Shown in pieces: positions 15,294 through 23,559 of a stretch of DNA of 64,000 nt (position 1 is the stretch's first letter; every line of letters starts with the position of its first letter). The stretch is from Bacillus sp. RO3 (lineage in GTDB: Bacteria > Bacillota > Bacilli > Bacillales > Bacillaceae_B). Made by a program: the position numbers and the translations under genes. The stretch spans positions 24,305 to 88,304 of the forward strand of contig NZ_JAAXCV010000029.1 of NCBI RefSeq assembly GCF_012911895.1, read 5' to 3'. The notes below the pieces were generated by a model. The model worked only from the letters and a program-made list of their open reading frames with translations. It was not told where the DNA came from and did no database searches.

Positions 15294-17462
15294 GTGAAGG
15301 AAAAGAAGAAAAAGAAAAAAACCCATGTACCATTGAGAATGAATCTATTGTTTATTTCGGTCTTTTTTCTATTTTCACTTCTGATTCTTCGTCTTGGGGT
15401 TGTACAGATCGTGCAGGGAAACCATTATGAAGCAGAAGTGGCAAGAACCGAAAACGTTAAATCACATAATGGAACGCCTCCGAGGGGCAAGGTCTATGAC
15501 CGGTATCGAAATGTGATTGTGGACAACGTTCCTTTAAATGCCATCACTTACACGAGAACACAGACGACGAAGCCTGAGGAAATGCTGAAGGTCGCAAGGG
15601 ATTTAGCTGTGTATATTGAGATGGAGACAGATAAAATCACAGATCGGGACCGGAAAGATTTCTGGCTGTTAAGTCATCCTGAAAAAGCCGAAAAGCTCGT
15701 TTCCAAAGAAGAATTAAAAAAGCTGGAAGACAATGAAGATTTGTCAAAGGATGACGTCAACAAAATGGTATATGAGCTTCAGCTTGCACGAATCAGCGAA
15801 AAAGACATCGAATCATTCTCAAAGGAAGAAGAGGAAGTACTGGCTATCTTCCGTGAATTCAATACGGGATATGCCCTTACGCCACAAATCATCAAAAATA
15901 AAGATGTGTCCATGGAAGAGATGGCACGGGTAAGTGAGCGTTTATCGGAACTTCCAGGTGTAAACGTTACCACTGACTGGGAAAGAAGATATGTGCATGA
16001 TCATACCCTAAGAACGATATTGGGTAGAGTCTCGACCTCGCAGCAGGGTCTTCCTAGTGAACTAGTAAATGAATACAAGGCTCTCGGATACGCTCTCAAT
16101 GACAGGGTAGGAACAAGCTATTTTGAATCGGAGTACGAAGATGTGCTAAAAGGACAAAAAGAAAAAATTGAGTACATAACGAAAAAAGGAAGTGTCCTAG
16201 ATACCAAGCTGATAAGCGAAGGTCACAGCGGAAAAGATGTCGTATTGACCATCGACCTTCAACTGCAGAAAGAAATCGAGAAAATCGTAGAGGAAGAATT
16301 AAGTAAACAAGCATCTCAATACTGGGAATCACCATTCCTCGACCGTGCATTTGTTGTGATGATGGATCCATATACTGGTGAAATCCTTTCCATGGTCGGA
16401 AAGAAATATGGCAAGAATGCCGAGGGTAAGACTGAGATGCAGGATTATGCTTTAGGAACGTTTACCTCGGAATATGGAGTGGGATCAGCGGTTAAGGGTG
16501 CGACTGTGTTGACGGGGTATATGACAGGGGCATTGAACGTCGGGGAATGGCTTTATGATGAACCGATTAAGATAAAGGATACTAAAGTCAAGAAATCTTG
16601 GTTCAGTGGTTCAAGATACTTGAGTGATATCGGTGCTCTCGAAATTTCATCGAATGTGTACATGTTTAAGACAGCTTTTAAAATTGCAGATGCCACTTAT
16701 CGTCCAAATCAACCATTAAATATTAATCCCCAAGCATTTGATACAATGAGAAATTACTACAGCCAGTTTGGCTTAGGGGTCAAAACCGGAATAGATCTCC
16801 CGGGTGAGGTTGAGGGACTAAAAGGAAACGAAAAAAAACCAGGTAAACTTATGGACTTCGCCATTGGTCAGTATGATTTATATACACCTATGCAACTTGT
16901 TCAATACGCTTCCACCATTGCCAACGGCGGATATCGTATGCAGCCTCATATCATGAAAGAAATTCGCGAACCAAGCAGGGAAAGGGGTAAAGTGGGGCCG
17001 CTTTTATATGAGAACGATCCAAAAGTCTTGAACCGTATCGATGCGACTGAACGAGAAATTCAACAAGTTCAACGTGGCTTTTATCAAGTCACACATGGGG
17101 GGAACGGTACAGCAACAGTCTTTAGAAACGCGGCTTATGACGCGGCAGCCAAATCAGGAACGGCAGAGGCTTTTTATTACAGTCCCGAAGAAAAGAGACA
17201 GTACAGTACGTTCAACACCACATTAGTCGGCTATGCCCCATACAACAACCCGGAAGTGGCGTTTTCTGTCGTGTTGCCATATTCTCACCAAAATAAAGAT
17301 CCTTATGTAAATAAAACGATCGCCAAACGGGCAATGGACAAATACTTCGAACTGAAGAAACAGTACGAAAAAGACGGATACTTTGACTCTTCTACCGAAG
17401 AAGAAGTCCGTAATGCTGAAGAGCTTGAAGAAACGGAAAATCAGGAAACAGAAGAGGAATAA
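15294..17462 (+). CDS. Class B penicillin-binding protein (PbpA/PbpH type transpeptidase)
   Basis: 722 residues. A basic cytosolic tail (MKEKKKKKKTH), one membrane anchor (LLFISVFFLFSLLILRL), a PBP dimer domain and a C-terminal transpeptidase domain. Active-site motifs: S398-A-V-K401 in GSAVKGATVLTGY, SSN in EISSNVYMFK, and KSGT in AAKSGTAEAFY. It crosslinks peptidoglycan on the outer face, and by size and motifs belongs with the redundant rod-shape PBPs PbpA/PbpH of Bacillus. The start is a GTG after GAGAAGGGG. An acidic Glu-rich tail ends the protein. Monocistronic with its own terminator. Confidence 0.9.
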   Translation: MKEKKKKKKTHVPLRMNLLFISVFFLFSLLILRLGVVQIVQGNHYEAEVARTENVKSHNGTPPRGKVYDRYRNVIVDNVPLNAITYTRTQTTKPEEMLKVARDLAVYIEMETDKITDRDRKDFWLLSHPEKAEKLVSKEELKKLEDNEDLSKDDVNKMVYELQLARISEKDIESFSKEEEEVLAIFREFNTGYALTPQIIKNKDVSMEEMARVSERLSELPGVNVTTDWERRYVHDHTLRTILGRVSTSQQGLPSELVNEYKALGYALNDRVGTSYFESEYEDVLKGQKEKIEYITKKGSVLDTKLISEGHSGKDVVLTIDLQLQKEIEKIVEEELSKQASQYWESPFLDRAFVVMMDPYTGEILSMVGKKYGKNAEGKTEMQDYALGTFTSEYGVGSAVKGATVLTGYMTGALNVGEWLYDEPIKIKDTKVKKSWFSGSRYLSDIGALEISSNVYMFKTAFKIADATYRPNQPLNINPQAFDTMRNYYSQFGLGVKTGIDLPGEVEGLKGNEKKPGKLMDFAIGQYDLYTPMQLVQYASTIANGGYRMQPHIMKEIREPSRERGKVGPLLYENDPKVLNRIDATEREIQQVQRGFYQVTHGGNGTATVFRNAAYDAAAKSGTAEAFYYSPEEKRQYSTFNTTLVGYAPYNNPEVAFSVVLPYSHQNKDPYVNKTIAKRAMDKYFELKKQYEKDGYFDSSTEEEVRNAEELEETENQETEEE

Positions 17463-17468
17463 ATATAA

Positions 17469-17505
17469 ACGTAATCCTTCAAACAGAAGGGTTGCGTTTT
17501 TTTTG
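17469..17505 (+). terminator. Terminator of the PBP gene
   Basis: ACGTAATCCTTC / GAAGGGTTGCGT stem with two non-Watson-Crick positions and a 5-base loop, then TTTTTTTT. Confidence 0.88.
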
Positions 17506-17626
17506 TCGTTATGAACTTCCTCGTTCTAATATGCCTTTAGTAAGCATAATTTTAATGGCGATTATAAAGCTAACCACCCTTCATACATCCATGGGTAAAG
17601 GGACTATTTCCTTATATTCGTATTTT

Positions 17627-17863
17627 TCATTGACAATCATTTAAATTTTGTAATTGAAAATGATTCTCATCACAGAAAAGAGGAGTACATAACTCTGCCG
17701 CCACTGTTACGTTTGTATTCTTCATTTCAGGTCTTGGCAATGGATCATCGTACCAGTTGTCCACGGGAGATATTGAATACAGATAGGTCATCTTCCATTG
17801 CTGCCTGTAAACGCAGGTGATGGGTCCAAAACGAATACTACATAAACTTGTCCTGGCCGTCAT
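17627..17863 (-). pseudogene. Inverted internal fragment of a siderophore-type PLP decarboxylase
   Basis: The minus-strand frame reads SPVDNWYDDPLPRPEMKNT then NVTVAAELCTPLF, which is the middle region of type III PLP decarboxylases of the diaminopimelate/ornithine kind used in siderophore pathways (the family pattern is PVDxW...RPE...VTVxGELCTPxDxLA). It then runs off into unrelated sequence. The C-terminal part of the same kind of enzyme lies 100 bases away on the opposite strand, so the gene has been broken, partly inverted and lost most of its N-terminal half. It is not functional. Confidence 0.6.
17655..17669. promoter_or_regulatory. Fur-box-like site
   Basis: TGAAAATGATTCTCA matches the 7-1-7 Fur consensus TGATAATNATTATCA at 12 of 14 defined positions. 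It is next to the decayed siderophore-type decarboxylase, which fits an old iron-controlled locus. It now precedes no intact gene. Confidence 0.5.
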
Positions 17864-17958
17864 TCGGGAAGGGGTGGTAATTTATACTTGGGATACACAC
17901 AGGCAAATTATCTTCTGCCATTTGATAAACATCCCGATCTTTTATGTATAAAGAATGA

Positions 17959-18105
17959 TCAGACACTGTGTTCAGAAAGGACTACGTGGAAAAATTGAGA
18001 GCAGGGGACCTGATTGTCTTTTCATTAGCAGGAGCATATGGATGGACGATTTCTCACCATGATTTCTTATCCCACCCCCATCCTGAATTCCACTATTTAG
18101 AATAA
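17959..18105 (+). pseudogene. C-terminal remnant of the same decarboxylase
   Basis: After an in-frame TGA the plus strand encodes about 48 residues: DTVFRKDYVEKLRAGDL, then IVFSLAGAYGWTISHHDFLS and HPHPEFHYLE and a stop. GD(L/V)xxFxxAGAYGWxISHHDFLxHPHPE is the conserved C-terminus of siderophore-associated type III PLP decarboxylases. No start or ribosome site precedes it, so it is a dead fragment. Confidence 0.7.
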
Positions 18106-18224
18106 GTTTGAGAGTATTCCTGCCTCATTTAATCCCAATTCATTTCAAAGAGAATGAAACTTATCCTTCCTTTAAACGTAGATCTATTTAAAGAAGTTTT
18201 CCGGTCTTTTAAGGAGGGATGATT

Positions 18225-18392
18225 ATGCTTTGGTGGATCTTAGGTATCTCAGTCGGTTTCGGCATACTGAGCGGTCTGATCAGAAACAGATTTTCCAATC
18301 ATTCTTTTAAAGCAGGAAATCAAAATGAACAACAGTTGCAGGAGGAAGAACGGGTAAAGGCTGGCAGCTGGTTTGGTGGAGGCCATTCATAA
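18225..18392 (+). CDS. 55-residue membrane protein
   Basis: ATG with AAGGAGGG at 8 bases. The peptide has one membrane helix (LWWILGISVGFGILSGLI), a short basic region, a Gln/Glu-rich segment and ends GSWFGGGHS. A good terminator follows at once. No family recognised. The strong translation signals and isolated terminator make it a credible gene. Confidence 0.65.
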   Translation: MLWWILGISVGFGILSGLIRNRFSNHSFKAGNQNEQQLQEEERVKAGSWFGGGHS

Positions 18393-18395
18393 AGA

Positions 18396-18428
18396 AATGT
18401 CAGGAAAAACTTCCTGGCATTTTTTTAT
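18396..18428 (+). terminator. Rho-independent terminator
   Basis: ATGTCAGGAA / TTCCTGGCAT stem with a 4-base loop and TTTTTTT tail, directly after the 55-residue gene. Confidence 0.85.
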
Positions 18429-18520
18429 GGGTTCCAGGAGAGCAGCGATCCATGCCGTTTCCCCAGGTAAAAAATCTTCATCAAAAAACGAAGGATATGG
18501 TAAAATAAGTTAATGTAGTG

Positions 18521-18613
18521 GAGGGAAGGACCTCAAATATATGGGAAGGGTTTGGAATACAACGATACACACATTTCCTTTTATTTGAGGTGTCTATTTG
18601 AGGTGCGTCCCTC
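18521..18613. repeat. Divergent GGACGGACC-family inverted pair
   Basis: GAGGGAAGGACCTCAAATA faces TATTTGAGGTGCGTCCCTC across 55 bases; the arms differ at two positions, both inside the GGACGGACC core. It lies 19 bases ahead of the DUF4306-like gene. Confidence 0.65.
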
Positions 18614-18631
18614 TTATGGAAGGAGAAAGCT

Positions 18632-19111
18632 ATGTCTGTGAAGTATTGGTCTCAGGTGGGTGTGGGGTTATTGGTATTTGGGTTTAGCTCGTTGTTTTCA
18701 TGGTATGAAGGGAGTGCGCTATTGGATAATCCATGGGAATGGAAGTATTCAACTCCATTCAGTCAGATGGTCCATGGTCCCGTTTCAATGGGAGAGAAGA
18801 TAGTGGAAGTTGATTTCTTCGTATACGCTGCAAAGTTTTCACCACTGTTTCCCAGCATCATGCTGTTGAGTGCCAGTTATCTTTTGGTTCTCTTTGGGTA
18901 CAGACTATTTAAACATCCTGTTTTTTCATTATATCTCTGCATGTTTGGAATCATGTACCTTTTAATAAGCGCTACTATCGCATCTTCTCCTACAACGGGG
19001 GGAGACATTCTCTTTTGGCTATTTGTCTCAAACGGCCTTTTTCTGATCATGCTTGCCATTTTTTTTCATTTCTCTCCCTCTCTTATGAAGGGGCAATCCA
19101 ATCAGGCCTGA
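18632..19111 (+). CDS. DUF4306-like (YjdJ-type) membrane protein
   Basis: 159 residues with four membrane helices (VGVGLLVFGFSSLFSWY; the region from LFPSIMLLSAS; FSLYLCMFGIMYLLIS; LFWLFVSNGLFLIMLAI). The N-terminal phrase FSWYEGSALLDNPWEW is what I associate with DUF4306 proteins such as B. subtilis YjdJ. GGAAGGAG precedes the ATG. Role unknown. A divergent GGACGGACC-type inverted repeat stands immediately upstream. Confidence 0.7.
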   Translation: MSVKYWSQVGVGLLVFGFSSLFSWYEGSALLDNPWEWKYSTPFSQMVHGPVSMGEKIVEVDFFVYAAKFSPLFPSIMLLSASYLLVLFGYRLFKHPVFSLYLCMFGIMYLLISATIASSPTTGGDILFWLFVSNGLFLIMLAIFFHFSPSLMKGQSNQA

Positions 19112-19344
19112 ATATTCAGTTTTAGGACTGCTTGTAAAGCTTTGTCACCTGGGATAATGACGATATGAATTCCCTGAAGAAAATGGGTATTGCTTGATGA
19201 AGCCATCTATCACGATTGAGGGAAGGAATGAAGACATTCAATCATCATTGACTCTTTGAATGTTTTTACATAAAACCATCACGTTTAACTGTACGGTTTA
19301 CCTTAAATAAAGTATACTACTTTAGAGGTGATGTCCTTGGGAAG

Positions 19345-19755
19345 TTGTATCGAATAGGAGAACTATCGAAGCACAGTCAAGTGTCCAAAAGGACGATTGA
19401 TTATTATACCAAAATAGGATTATTGGAATGTGATCGATCCCGCAATAACTACCGTTACTACCATGAAGATGCATTAGCTGACCTAAAGCTGATTGAACAG
19501 TGTCAGCAGATGAACATGACATTAAATGAAATTAAAGATCGATTGATGGTAATGAAATCTGTGGAAGTAGATCCAGCGATTCTAAAGAAACAGGTCGAAC
19601 ATATTCGAAGTGAAATGGATCATCTGCAAAACGAGCTGCATGAGGTCCTTCTGGCTATGGAAAATCTAGAGGATGACGAGCGCAAACGCGTGCTAAAGCA
19701 GGTATCGCCACAGGCATCCGCACTATTCCAAACATTAACGGTTTTTTCTGGTTAA
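19345..19755 (+). CDS. MerR-family regulator upstream of an MpfA-like gene
   Basis: 136 residues: winged-helix start YRIGELSKHSQVSKRTIDYYTKIGLL, then NNYRYYHEDALADLKLIE, and a long C-terminal coiled coil. It lacks the C-terminal CxC or CxH metal loop of copper- and zinc-sensing members. The start is TTG because no ATG or GTG is in frame; AGAGGTGAT lies 12 bases before. In B. subtilis the MerR gene yhdQ (cueR) neighbours yhdP (mpfA), and the same pair is seen here 42 bases apart. It may control the downstream transporter; that is inference. Confidence 0.83.
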   Translation: MYRIGELSKHSQVSKRTIDYYTKIGLLECDRSRNNYRYYHEDALADLKLIEQCQQMNMTLNEIKDRLMVMKSVEVDPAILKKQVEHIRSEMDHLQNELHEVLLAMENLEDDERKRVLKQVSPQASALFQTLTVFSG

Positions 19756-19797
19756 TCCAGCATAATAGATAAACAACTACAGGAGAGTGACTTTTTT

Positions 19798-21069
19798 TTG
19801 GACGATATACCACTGAATTCATTAGTATTATTAGGAGCATTAATTCTTTTATCTGCCTTTTTCTCATCGGCGGAAACGGCTTACTCAAGCGTTAACAAAA
19901 TCAGACTTATGAACTTTGTAAGTGAAGGAAGAAGAGGGAGCACGAAAGCACATTATATCGCTGAGAACTTTGATAAAGCACTGTCCACGATCTTGGTAGG
20001 AAATAACATCGTGAACATTGCTGCAGCCAGTATTTCAGCAAAGCTTGCAACAGATATTTTCGGGGGAAACACGGGTCTTGTCATCAGTACTTTCGTCATG
20101 ACATTATTAATTCTGATATTCGGGGAAATCCTGCCGAAATCATTGGCAAAAGAAAATGCTGAAACCTATTCCCTTACTATATCAGGCGTGCTATATTTCT
20201 TAATCAAAATCCTTACACCGATCAACTTCTTTTTTATTAAATTAAAAGAGTTGGTATCCAAGTTCTTCTCGAAAAATCATGAGATGCCGTCAGTCACAGA
20301 GGAAGAATTAAAGGTGATGCTTGATATTAGTGAAGAAGAAGGAGTCATCGATAAAGAAGAAAGAGAATTGATTCATCGCTCCATGGACTTTGATGATATC
20401 CTTGTAACTGAGGTTCTGACTCCGCGTATCGATGTGAAAGCTGTTGAGGTGAACCAACCGATTGAGGAGATAAAGGAAATGTTCTTTGAAGAACGATTCT
20501 CCCGTATACCGGTTTATGAGGATCATATTGATAATGTGATCGGGATTCTTTCAGAGAAAGAATTCTTCACCCATCTGATTAAATTTGGAGAAGTGAATGT
20601 TAGGGAACTGATTCGTGAACCTATGTTTATATTTGAATCTGCCAAGATCTCTTCTCTCCTTACAAAACTTCAAAAGAACAATGTTCATATGGCCATTGTA
20701 GTGGATGAGTTCGGTGGTACTACTGGAATCATCACACTTGAAGATATTCTGGAAGAGATTGTAGGGGAAATTTGGGATGAGCAGGATGAAAAGACACATT
20801 CCATGAGAAAGATCAATGAAAAAGAATATACCTTCGATTCTCAATATCAACTGGACGAATTTACAGAGCTTCTTGATGTGCCCGAGCCGGAAAGTTCCTA
20901 TCACACGGTGGGTGGATGGGTCGTTGAGAGCTTTGAAGACCTTCCATCCGAAGGGGATAGCTTCGATTATGAAAACCTAAAAGTAAGCGTTGAAGAAGTT
21001 GATAATCGTCGGGTACGTACCATTAAAGTTGAAATACTTGAGAAAAAAACGGAAGATATTGTTCAATAA
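19798..21069 (+). CDS. CNNM/CorC family magnesium efflux protein, MpfA (YhdP) type
   Basis: 423 residues. N-terminal DUF21/CNNM transmembrane domain (three to four helices: SLVLLGALILLSAFFSSAETAYS, GLVISTFVMTLLILIFGEILPKS, ISGVLYFLIKILTPI), a pair of CBS domains (about residues 205-330, with SRIPVYEDHIDNVIGILSEKEF and MAIVVDEFGGTTGIITLEDILEEIVGEI), and a C-terminal CorC_HlyC FAD-like domain. MpfA exports Mg(II) in B. subtilis. TTG start after AGGAGAGTGA. It is the second gene after the MerR regulator and ends with a terminator. Confidence 0.9.
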   Translation: MDDIPLNSLVLLGALILLSAFFSSAETAYSSVNKIRLMNFVSEGRRGSTKAHYIAENFDKALSTILVGNNIVNIAAASISAKLATDIFGGNTGLVISTFVMTLLILIFGEILPKSLAKENAETYSLTISGVLYFLIKILTPINFFFIKLKELVSKFFSKNHEMPSVTEEELKVMLDISEEEGVIDKEERELIHRSMDFDDILVTEVLTPRIDVKAVEVNQPIEEIKEMFFEERFSRIPVYEDHIDNVIGILSEKEFFTHLIKFGEVNVRELIREPMFIFESAKISSLLTKLQKNNVHMAIVVDEFGGTTGIITLEDILEEIVGEIWDEQDEKTHSMRKINEKEYTFDSQYQLDEFTELLDVPEPESSYHTVGGWVVESFEDLPSEGDSFDYENLKVSVEEVDNRRVRTIKVEILEKKTEDIVQ

Positions 21070-21074
21070 GTGTA

Positions 21075-21109
21075 AAATAACAGGCTCTTCAATGCCTGTT
21101 ATTTTTTTG
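21075..21109 (+). terminator. Rho-independent terminator
   Basis: AATAACAGGC / GCCTGTTATT stem with an 8-base loop followed by TTTTT, after the MpfA-like gene. Confidence 0.88.
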
Positions 21110-21141
21110 GCTTAATATTGAAAGAAGGAGGCTGCTGTTAT

Positions 21142-21966
21142 ATGCACGAATCAGATACAAAGGAAGCTCTCTTAAGGGAACTGGAAGTTGTAGATAAATG
21201 GGCAGATGATCAAAAAGGGTTATGGTTTTGGGAGAAAATCGGACGCATTCCCTTTATGATCCTGGACCGAATCACCCCTCAAATGGTGCACAACAAGATT
21301 GGGCAGGCGTTGGATGAAATAGGGAGCTACATACAAAAGGGCGGAGGTTATCTTACAAGTGAGAAAGAAGTCGTAAAGCGATTTAGTAAAGTAACAGGCA
21401 ACCCCGATTTCTCCGTAGAAAATATCTGCAAACTGCCTCTTTCTGATATGGATGAAGTCAGTGAAGGGATCGTTAGTATAAGGAAGAAGGTTGCCATGAC
21501 CCAGGGAGCGACTACCGGCATCGGCGGTTTTCTGACTCTGAGTATCGATATACCTTTCATCCTTGGTATATCACTCAAGACTTTACAAGAAATCGCGTTG
21601 AGTTATGGATACGACCCAAATGATCAGCAGGAGCGTATTTTCATCATAAAATGTCTTCAGTTCGTTTCATCAGACATCGTCGGGAAGCAGGCTATCCTCC
21701 AAGAGCTATCAGACTTCAACAAAAAGGACATGGAAAAGAGAGAACAAACCCTTTCCCAGCTTCAAGGCTGGAGAGAAGTGATGGTCAGCTTCCGTGACAA
21801 CTTCGGCTGGAAAAAACTATTTCAGATGATCCCCATAGCAGGCATTCTCTTCGGCTCCTTCATCAACAAATCCATGATCACCGACATAGGCGAAACCGGT
21901 CGCATGCTCTACCGTAAAAGAAGAATCATGGAGAAGCTGGAAGAGGGACGGACCTCTGAAATCTAA
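21142..21966 (+). CDS. EcsC family protein
   Basis: 274 residues of the EcsC family (EcsC is the third gene of the B. subtilis ecs locus; biochemical role unclear). The family-like core is the glycine/hydrophobic region GATTGIGGFLTLSIDIPFILGISLKTLQEIALSYGYD, read over about residues 125-165, and a second amphipathic stretch near LFQMIPIAGILFGSFINKSM. The start is the ATG at 21142 (MHESDTK), which has AAGGAGG 10 bases upstream. The last residues EEGRTSEI are encoded by the left arm of the GGACGGACC-family repeat, so the natural C-terminus appears to have been replaced by repeat sequence. Confidence 0.8.
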   Translation: MHESDTKEALLRELEVVDKWADDQKGLWFWEKIGRIPFMILDRITPQMVHNKIGQALDEIGSYIQKGGGYLTSEKEVVKRFSKVTGNPDFSVENICKLPLSDMDEVSEGIVSIRKKVAMTQGATTGIGGFLTLSIDIPFILGISLKTLQEIALSYGYDPNDQQERIFIIKCLQFVSSDIVGKQAILQELSDFNKKDMEKREQTLSQLQGWREVMVSFRDNFGWKKLFQMIPIAGILFGSFINKSMITDIGETGRMLYRKRRIMEKLEEGRTSEI

Positions 21967-22037
21967 ACCTATTGTCAAAAAAGGCTATGTAACGGTCTTT
22001 TTTAAACAGGGATAAAGGGGCAGAGGTCCGTCCCTCT
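21942..22037. repeat. GGACGGACC-family inverted pair with 17-bp perfect arms
   Basis: AGAGGGACGGACCTCTG at 21942-21958 and its exact reverse complement at 22021-22037 are separated by 62 bases. The left arm overlaps the 3' end of the ecsC-like gene. The interior includes GGTCTTTTTTAAAC, which could help end transcription. Confidence 0.85.
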
Positions 22038-22070
22038 GATCTTTGACTAAAAACCATTGGAGTTAATTAT

Positions 22071-22973
22071 ATGATGAATATAAAAGGGTATATGCTGGAT
22101 GAAGACACTTTGAGAAGTTGGGGGAGCAGGCTGATTCCTGAGGTGGAGTGGTTTTATTTTGCTGCTGATGATGGTTTGCTTCCGATGGAGTCCCTTGATT
22201 CACTTGATTATTTCAAGGTCCCTATTGACCTTAGAACCTCTTATGCTACATGGGGGATCAGTAAAAAAGCTCGATTTTATGCGAAAATGACTCCTGAGTG
22301 TTTTGTCTCTTTAGAAAAAGAAACTCAAGATGAAATGGTGAGACGGCAATGGGAGCTTGGAAGAGGACTCCTTTTTACCAAAGAAGATCTCAGTGAGTTA
22401 CTTGAAAATCCTAAACTACACCTTCCTGTCACCACACTACATACAGGAGAGGAGATCGTTCTATTCCACCGGATCCTATGGAATTCTCTTTCAGAAGAAT
22501 CACACTATACCTTTCTGTTAAACTATGGATCCTTATGGGTAAATGAACAGTCCATATGGAAAGGGTTGTGTGCAGAGAGGAAACAAGAGGTATACATACA
22601 GGCTCCCCACCTAGAATCACGCTTCGACACATTTTCATCCAAGAATGGACCCAACTGTCTAGGGGCCGTCTCTACGGCTATTACAAAGGATCCATCTTAT
22701 TTAGACCAATGGATCATAGGGGAAGAGTTTACCTCGATTCTTCAACAAGCGGAATATGCCCCAATGGATACCTCTGTATATAAACCAGATGATGTACTTG
22801 TTTGGTTTAATCAAAACAATCAGCCCATACATGCTTCCTATGTACTGACGAATAGCTATGTCTTTAATAAGCACGGACAAACCATGTTTAATCCGTGGCA
22901 AATTTTGAAGATAGGTGATGTATTGACAGCCTGGAGCAAATCCGATACCATCCTCGTTATCTTTAGACGCTAA
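22071..22973 (+). CDS. Hypothetical protein with possible Cys-His catalytic pair
   Basis: 300 residues, cytosolic. N-terminal half has WGISKKARFYAKMTPE and similar segments of no known family to me. The C-terminal third has an isolated Cys in NGPNCLGAVSTAI (C196) and a His in QPIHASYVLTNSYVFNKHGQ (H254), with an intervening helix and strand spacing like papain-fold NlpC/P60 enzymes, where the Cys sits at the start of a helix and the His on the next strands. This resemblance is structural guesswork. TTGGAG stands 8 bases before the ATG. It follows the inverted repeat and is the only gene of its unit. Confidence 0.6.
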   Translation: MMNIKGYMLDEDTLRSWGSRLIPEVEWFYFAADDGLLPMESLDSLDYFKVPIDLRTSYATWGISKKARFYAKMTPECFVSLEKETQDEMVRRQWELGRGLLFTKEDLSELLENPKLHLPVTTLHTGEEIVLFHRILWNSLSEESHYTFLLNYGSLWVNEQSIWKGLCAERKQEVYIQAPHLESRFDTFSSKNGPNCLGAVSTAITKDPSYLDQWIIGEEFTSILQQAEYAPMDTSVYKPDDVLVWFNQNNQPIHASYVLTNSYVFNKHGQTMFNPWQILKIGDVLTAWSKSDTILVIFRR

Positions 22974-23047
22974 TATACGCTTCTAATTTATCATGATTAG
23001 TCATGTAATAGTGGAAATGCATTCGAGTATCCTGTAGTCAGAAAGTT

Positions 23048-23077
23048 AAAAGGGACCTCCAAAAGGAAGTCCCTTTA
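23048..23077. terminator. Hairpin between converging genes
   Basis: AAAGGGAC / GTCCCTTT stem, better T run on the minus strand side (CCCTTTTAACTTT). It serves the SET-domain gene and perhaps the gene on the plus strand. Confidence 0.6.
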
Positions 23078-23079
23078 CA

Positions 23080-23472
23080 TTATTCATCTTCGTTCTTATC
23101 TTTATTAAACCAAAGCGGGTCATCGTTATCCACTTCGCCATTGTAATTAATCAGCAATTCTTCTCCTGCTTGAATGTCTTTATAGGCATAAAAGTCGAAG
23201 GTATGGTTATCAAAATTAATTTCGTAAATGGTATTAGGTGAGTACGAATGGTTAAACAACATTCCATACCCTAATAGTAGTGCTGTATGATTGATCCCGT
23301 ATTCAAATACATAATCCGCAAGGAAAGTTTTTTCAATATGTTCATGTTCCTCATTGGGATAGGGGATGACTGGCGCTTCATGAACCAGCTCTCCTTTGGC
23401 TATATCTCTTTTTGCAAAAACACCGCGATTAAGATCACCGTCACTCAGAGATGATATTTTCACTTCGATCAT
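23080..23472 (-). CDS. SET domain-containing protein
   Basis: 130 residues that form one compact SET domain: N-terminal RGVFAKRDIAKGELVHEAP, the pseudoknot motif MLFNHSYSPNT (NHS-x-x-PN) and C-terminal DIQAGEELLINYNG (GEELxxxY). SET domains of this small bacterial type are putative protein methyltransferases using S-adenosylmethionine, or inactive binders. No post-SET Cys cluster is present. A ribosome site AGAAAGAAGGTGGC-like precedes the ATG on the minus strand. Single gene. Confidence 0.85.
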   Translation of the reverse strand: MIEVKISSLSDGDLNRGVFAKRDIAKGELVHEAPVIPYPNEEHEHIEKTFLADYVFEYGINHTALLLGYGMLFNHSYSPNTIYEINFDNHTFDFYAYKDIQAGEELLINYNGEVDNDDPLWFNKDKNEDE

Positions 23473-23559
23473 TATGCCACCTTCTTTCTAAATCCTTTAA
23501 CTTAGTAAGCTTGACACGAACAGGATAGAAAAGCAACACTAAATCGCTCCTGGTAAAAG

